Below are positions 62,490 through 64,000 of a stretch of DNA of 64,000 nucleotides, in pieces. Within the stretch, counting starts at the first letter, position 1, and the number at the start of each line of letters is the position of its first letter. Under the pieces are notes generated by a model that was given only the letters and a program-made list of their open reading frames with translations, ran no database searches and was not told where the DNA came from. The translations under genes were made by a program, and so were the position numbers. This DNA is from Pseudomonas fluorescens (GTDB lineage: Bacteria > Pseudomonadota > Gammaproteobacteria > Pseudomonadales > Pseudomonadaceae), in contig NZ_LR134318.1 of the NCBI RefSeq assembly GCF_900636825.1, forward strand, positions 1,769,501 through 1,833,500, given 5' to 3'.

Positions 62490-63816
62490 GGTCGCGGGCG
62501 TTGGTATAGAGGTAGTCGGTTGCCAACGACGCTAGTGTTCTCACCCCGACCACCAATGCCGATTCATCCACAAAGAACCCCGGATTATGATTCGGCGCGG
62601 CTTTGCTCATGTCCTGATCCCTCGGTGTCACGCCGAGAAACACAAACAACCCGGGCACTTCCTTGGCGAAAAATGAGAAGTCTTCCGCGCCGCCCACCAG
62701 CGGTGCATTGACCACGTCATCCTTGGCCGCCCACTTCAACGTCGGCAGCATTTTTTCCGTCAGCGCCGGGTTGTTGATCGTCGGGTCGTATTTTTCGATG
62801 ATGGTGACGTCAGCTTTCGCACCACCACTCTCGGCGATTTTTTCGATGGTCTGGCGGACGTCGGCGTGCAGTTTCTGGCGGATGCCGTAGTCGTAGGAGC
62901 GAATGGTGCCGCTCATGTCGAGCGACTCGGGGATGATGTTGTAGCGGGTGCCGCCGTTGATGGTGCCGATGCTGACCACCGATGGATAGGATGAAATATC
63001 GGTGCGGCGGCTGACCACGGTTTGCAGGCCGACGATGGTTTGCGCGCCGACGGTGATCGGATCGATGCCGTCCCACGGGCGGCCGGCGTGGGTTTGTTTG
63101 CCGTGGATTTTGATGCGCAGGTCATCGGAGCTGGCGAGGGTCGGGCCTGGACGGTAGGCGATCTGCCCGGCGGGTACGCCGGCCCAGACGTGCAGGCCGA
63201 AGACTGCATCGGGTTTCGGCGATGCCATGACGCCTTCTTCGACCATCATCTTCGCGCCCCAAGTGTTTTTGCCGTCGGGGATGAAATCGCTCGGGCCTTC
63301 TTCGGCGGGCTGGAAGTAGAACACCACGGTGCCGGGCAGAGTGTCGCGCATGGCTGTGAGAATTTTCGCCGTGCTGAGCAGGATTGCGGTGTGTGCGTCG
63401 TGGCCGCAGGCGTGCATCACGTCGACTTCTTTGTCTATATAAGTCCCTTTGGCCTTCGAGGCGAACGGCAGATCGGAGTTTTCTTTGACCGGCAGCGCGT
63501 CCATGTCGGCGCGCAGGGCGACGGTCGGGCCGGGCAGGGCGCCTTTGAGGACGGCGACCACGCCGGTGCGAGCGACGCCGGTTTTTACCTCCAGGCCCAA
63601 GGCTCTCAGTTGCTTGGCGACCAGCTCAGAGGTGCGTTTCTCGGTGTTGCCGAGTTCCGGGTGGGCGTGTAGATCGCGGCGGGTTTCCAGCAATTGCGGT
63701 TCAAGTTTTTGCGCTTGTTCGGCGATGTCAGCGCGGGCGCTGTCCATTGTCGCGGCGCCGGCGTGGCTCGCCACGAGGGTGAGCAAAACGGTCTGGGCAA
63801 TGCGCGTCAGGTGCAT
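62485..63816 (-). CDS. M20-family amidohydrolase / metallopeptidase, exported
   Basis: The start at 63816 has a near-perfect AAGGAG 6 nt upstream and gives 443 aa with a signal peptide (IAQTVLLTLVASHAGAA). M20D features: LRADMDALPVKENSDLPFAS, MHACGHDAHTAIL (metal ligand Cys or His), FYFQPAEEGPSD (catalytic and metal Glu), FGLHVWAGVPAGQIAYRPG and GGAEDFSFF. Relatives are hippurate, indole-acetyl-amino-acid or N-acyl-amino-acid hydrolases; this one should work in the periplasm. Its stop codon lies inside a REP element, so its last residues may have been trimmed or added by REP insertion. Confidence 0.92.
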   Translation of the reverse strand: MHLTRIAQTVLLTLVASHAGAATMDSARADIAEQAQKLEPQLLETRRDLHAHPELGNTEKRTSELVAKQLRALGLEVKTGVARTGVVAVLKGALPGPTVALRADMDALPVKENSDLPFASKAKGTYIDKEVDVMHACGHDAHTAILLSTAKILTAMRDTLPGTVVFYFQPAEEGPSDFIPDGKNTWGAKMMVEEGVMASPKPDAVFGLHVWAGVPAGQIAYRPGPTLASSDDLRIKIHGKQTHAGRPWDGIDPITVGAQTIVGLQTVVSRRTDISSYPSVVSIGTINGGTRYNIIPESLDMSGTIRSYDYGIRQKLHADVRQTIEKIAESGGAKADVTIIEKYDPTINNPALTEKMLPTLKWAAKDDVVNAPLVGGAEDFSFFAKEVPGLFVFLGVTPRDQDMSKAAPNHNPGFFVDESALVVGVRTLASLATDYLYTNARDL

Positions 63817-63880
63817 CGGTTTCTCCTTGATTATTGTTGTCGGGCTTCCTTGCCTGTGACTGCAACCGCGCGCTTGAGTG

Positions 63881-64000
63881 CTATTCCTTCGGCTGACCGC
63901 CACCGGCAGTGATCACCTGCACGCTCATCCGTGGTGTCGCCAGATCGAGGCCGGCCTCATCCAGATGGCGTTTGAGCGAAAGATTGAAGGCCCGGGAAAC
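63881..64000 (-). CDS. 3' end of probable mechanosensitive-channel (MscS-like) gene
   Basis: The last 39 codons and stop of a gene continuing beyond the window. The residues AFNLSLKRHLDEAGLDLATPR resemble the cytoplasmic C-terminus of MscS-family channels (LKRRLDEAGIEIPFPQ style), followed by a short MSVQVITAGGGQPKE tail. The gene lies 64 nt upstream of the M20 gene on the same strand. The assignment rests on a short stretch. Confidence 0.45.
   Translation of the reverse strand, partial: VSRAFNLSLKRHLDEAGLDLATPRMSVQVITAGGGQPKE

Overview
The window is a gene-dense, high-GC chromosomal segment of a fluorescent-type Pseudomonas (P. fluorescens group). The evidence is protein-level similarity to Pseudomonas families, gene order matching blocks I recall from P. 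aeruginosa PAO1 (around PA0943-0947, PA1272-1289 and PA3249-3271), and many copies of two palindromic REP families typical of this group (GTGGGAGCTGGCTTGCCAGCGAT and GTAGGAGCTGCCGCAGGCTG types). I see no prophage, transposase, CRISPR array or replication origin.

Layout. Positions 1-10.7 kb carry a truncated amidohydrolase, the purM-purN-DUF3108 unit, a divergent DUF2066 / PerM / hda block, two NlpC/P60 lipoproteins and a sorbosone-type dehydrogenase. Positions 10.9-20.2 kb hold a cobalamin riboswitch driving a ten-gene, mostly overlapping operon: cobO-cobB-bluB-cbiB-cobD-cobQ-cobU-cobT-alpha-ribazole phosphatase-cobS. It covers adenosylation, amidation, lower-ligand synthesis and nucleotide-loop assembly. 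Positions 20.4-28.3 kb hold a MarR/MFS/40-aa membrane protein/glutathione peroxidase set, a FadL porin, small proteins, a gene-poor stretch of almost 1 kb and rmuC. Positions 28.3-38.1 kb hold an SSS-transporter/PAS/histidine kinase/receiver hybrid (MxtR/CrbS type), a TDT-family exporter, an MFS-acyltransferase fusion, sugE under a guanidine-II riboswitch, a BASS transporter and rdgC. A duplicated tRNA-Val/tRNA-Asp pair follows at 38.25-38.79 kb. Positions 38.9-45 kb hold a membrane-anchored catalase-like/di-heme cytochrome pair, an FKBP lipoprotein and small genes.

Positions 45.1-50.3 kb are the clearest accessory insertion: an orphan 1587-aa Rhs protein whose AT-rich C-terminal toxin tip overlaps a small AT-rich candidate immunity gene. 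It sits between genes that otherwise look like conserved core. After it come an EAL/CBS/GGDEF protein, the Prc/AlgO protease, a quinone oxidoreductase and a HAD hydrolase.

Positions 56.25-61.94 kb hold an ABC importer operon (ATPase, two permeases, a cytoplasmic alkaline-phosphatase-superfamily enzyme, a binding protein) divergent from a GntR/UTRA regulator. The divergent promoter region appears to contain two opposed Pho-box promoters and two matching TGGTCTAG operators, which suggests dual control by phosphate starvation and ligand. The window ends with an M20 amidohydrolase and the 3' tip of a probable mechanosensitive channel gene.

The strongest leads are the Rhs toxin/immunity module with its odd start region, the Pho/GntR controlled importer-phosphatase locus, the REP element that supplies the C-terminus of CobB, the catalase/di-heme pair, and the paired DnaA boxes upstream of two unrelated genes. 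All family assignments are from reading the sequence; no database search was run.
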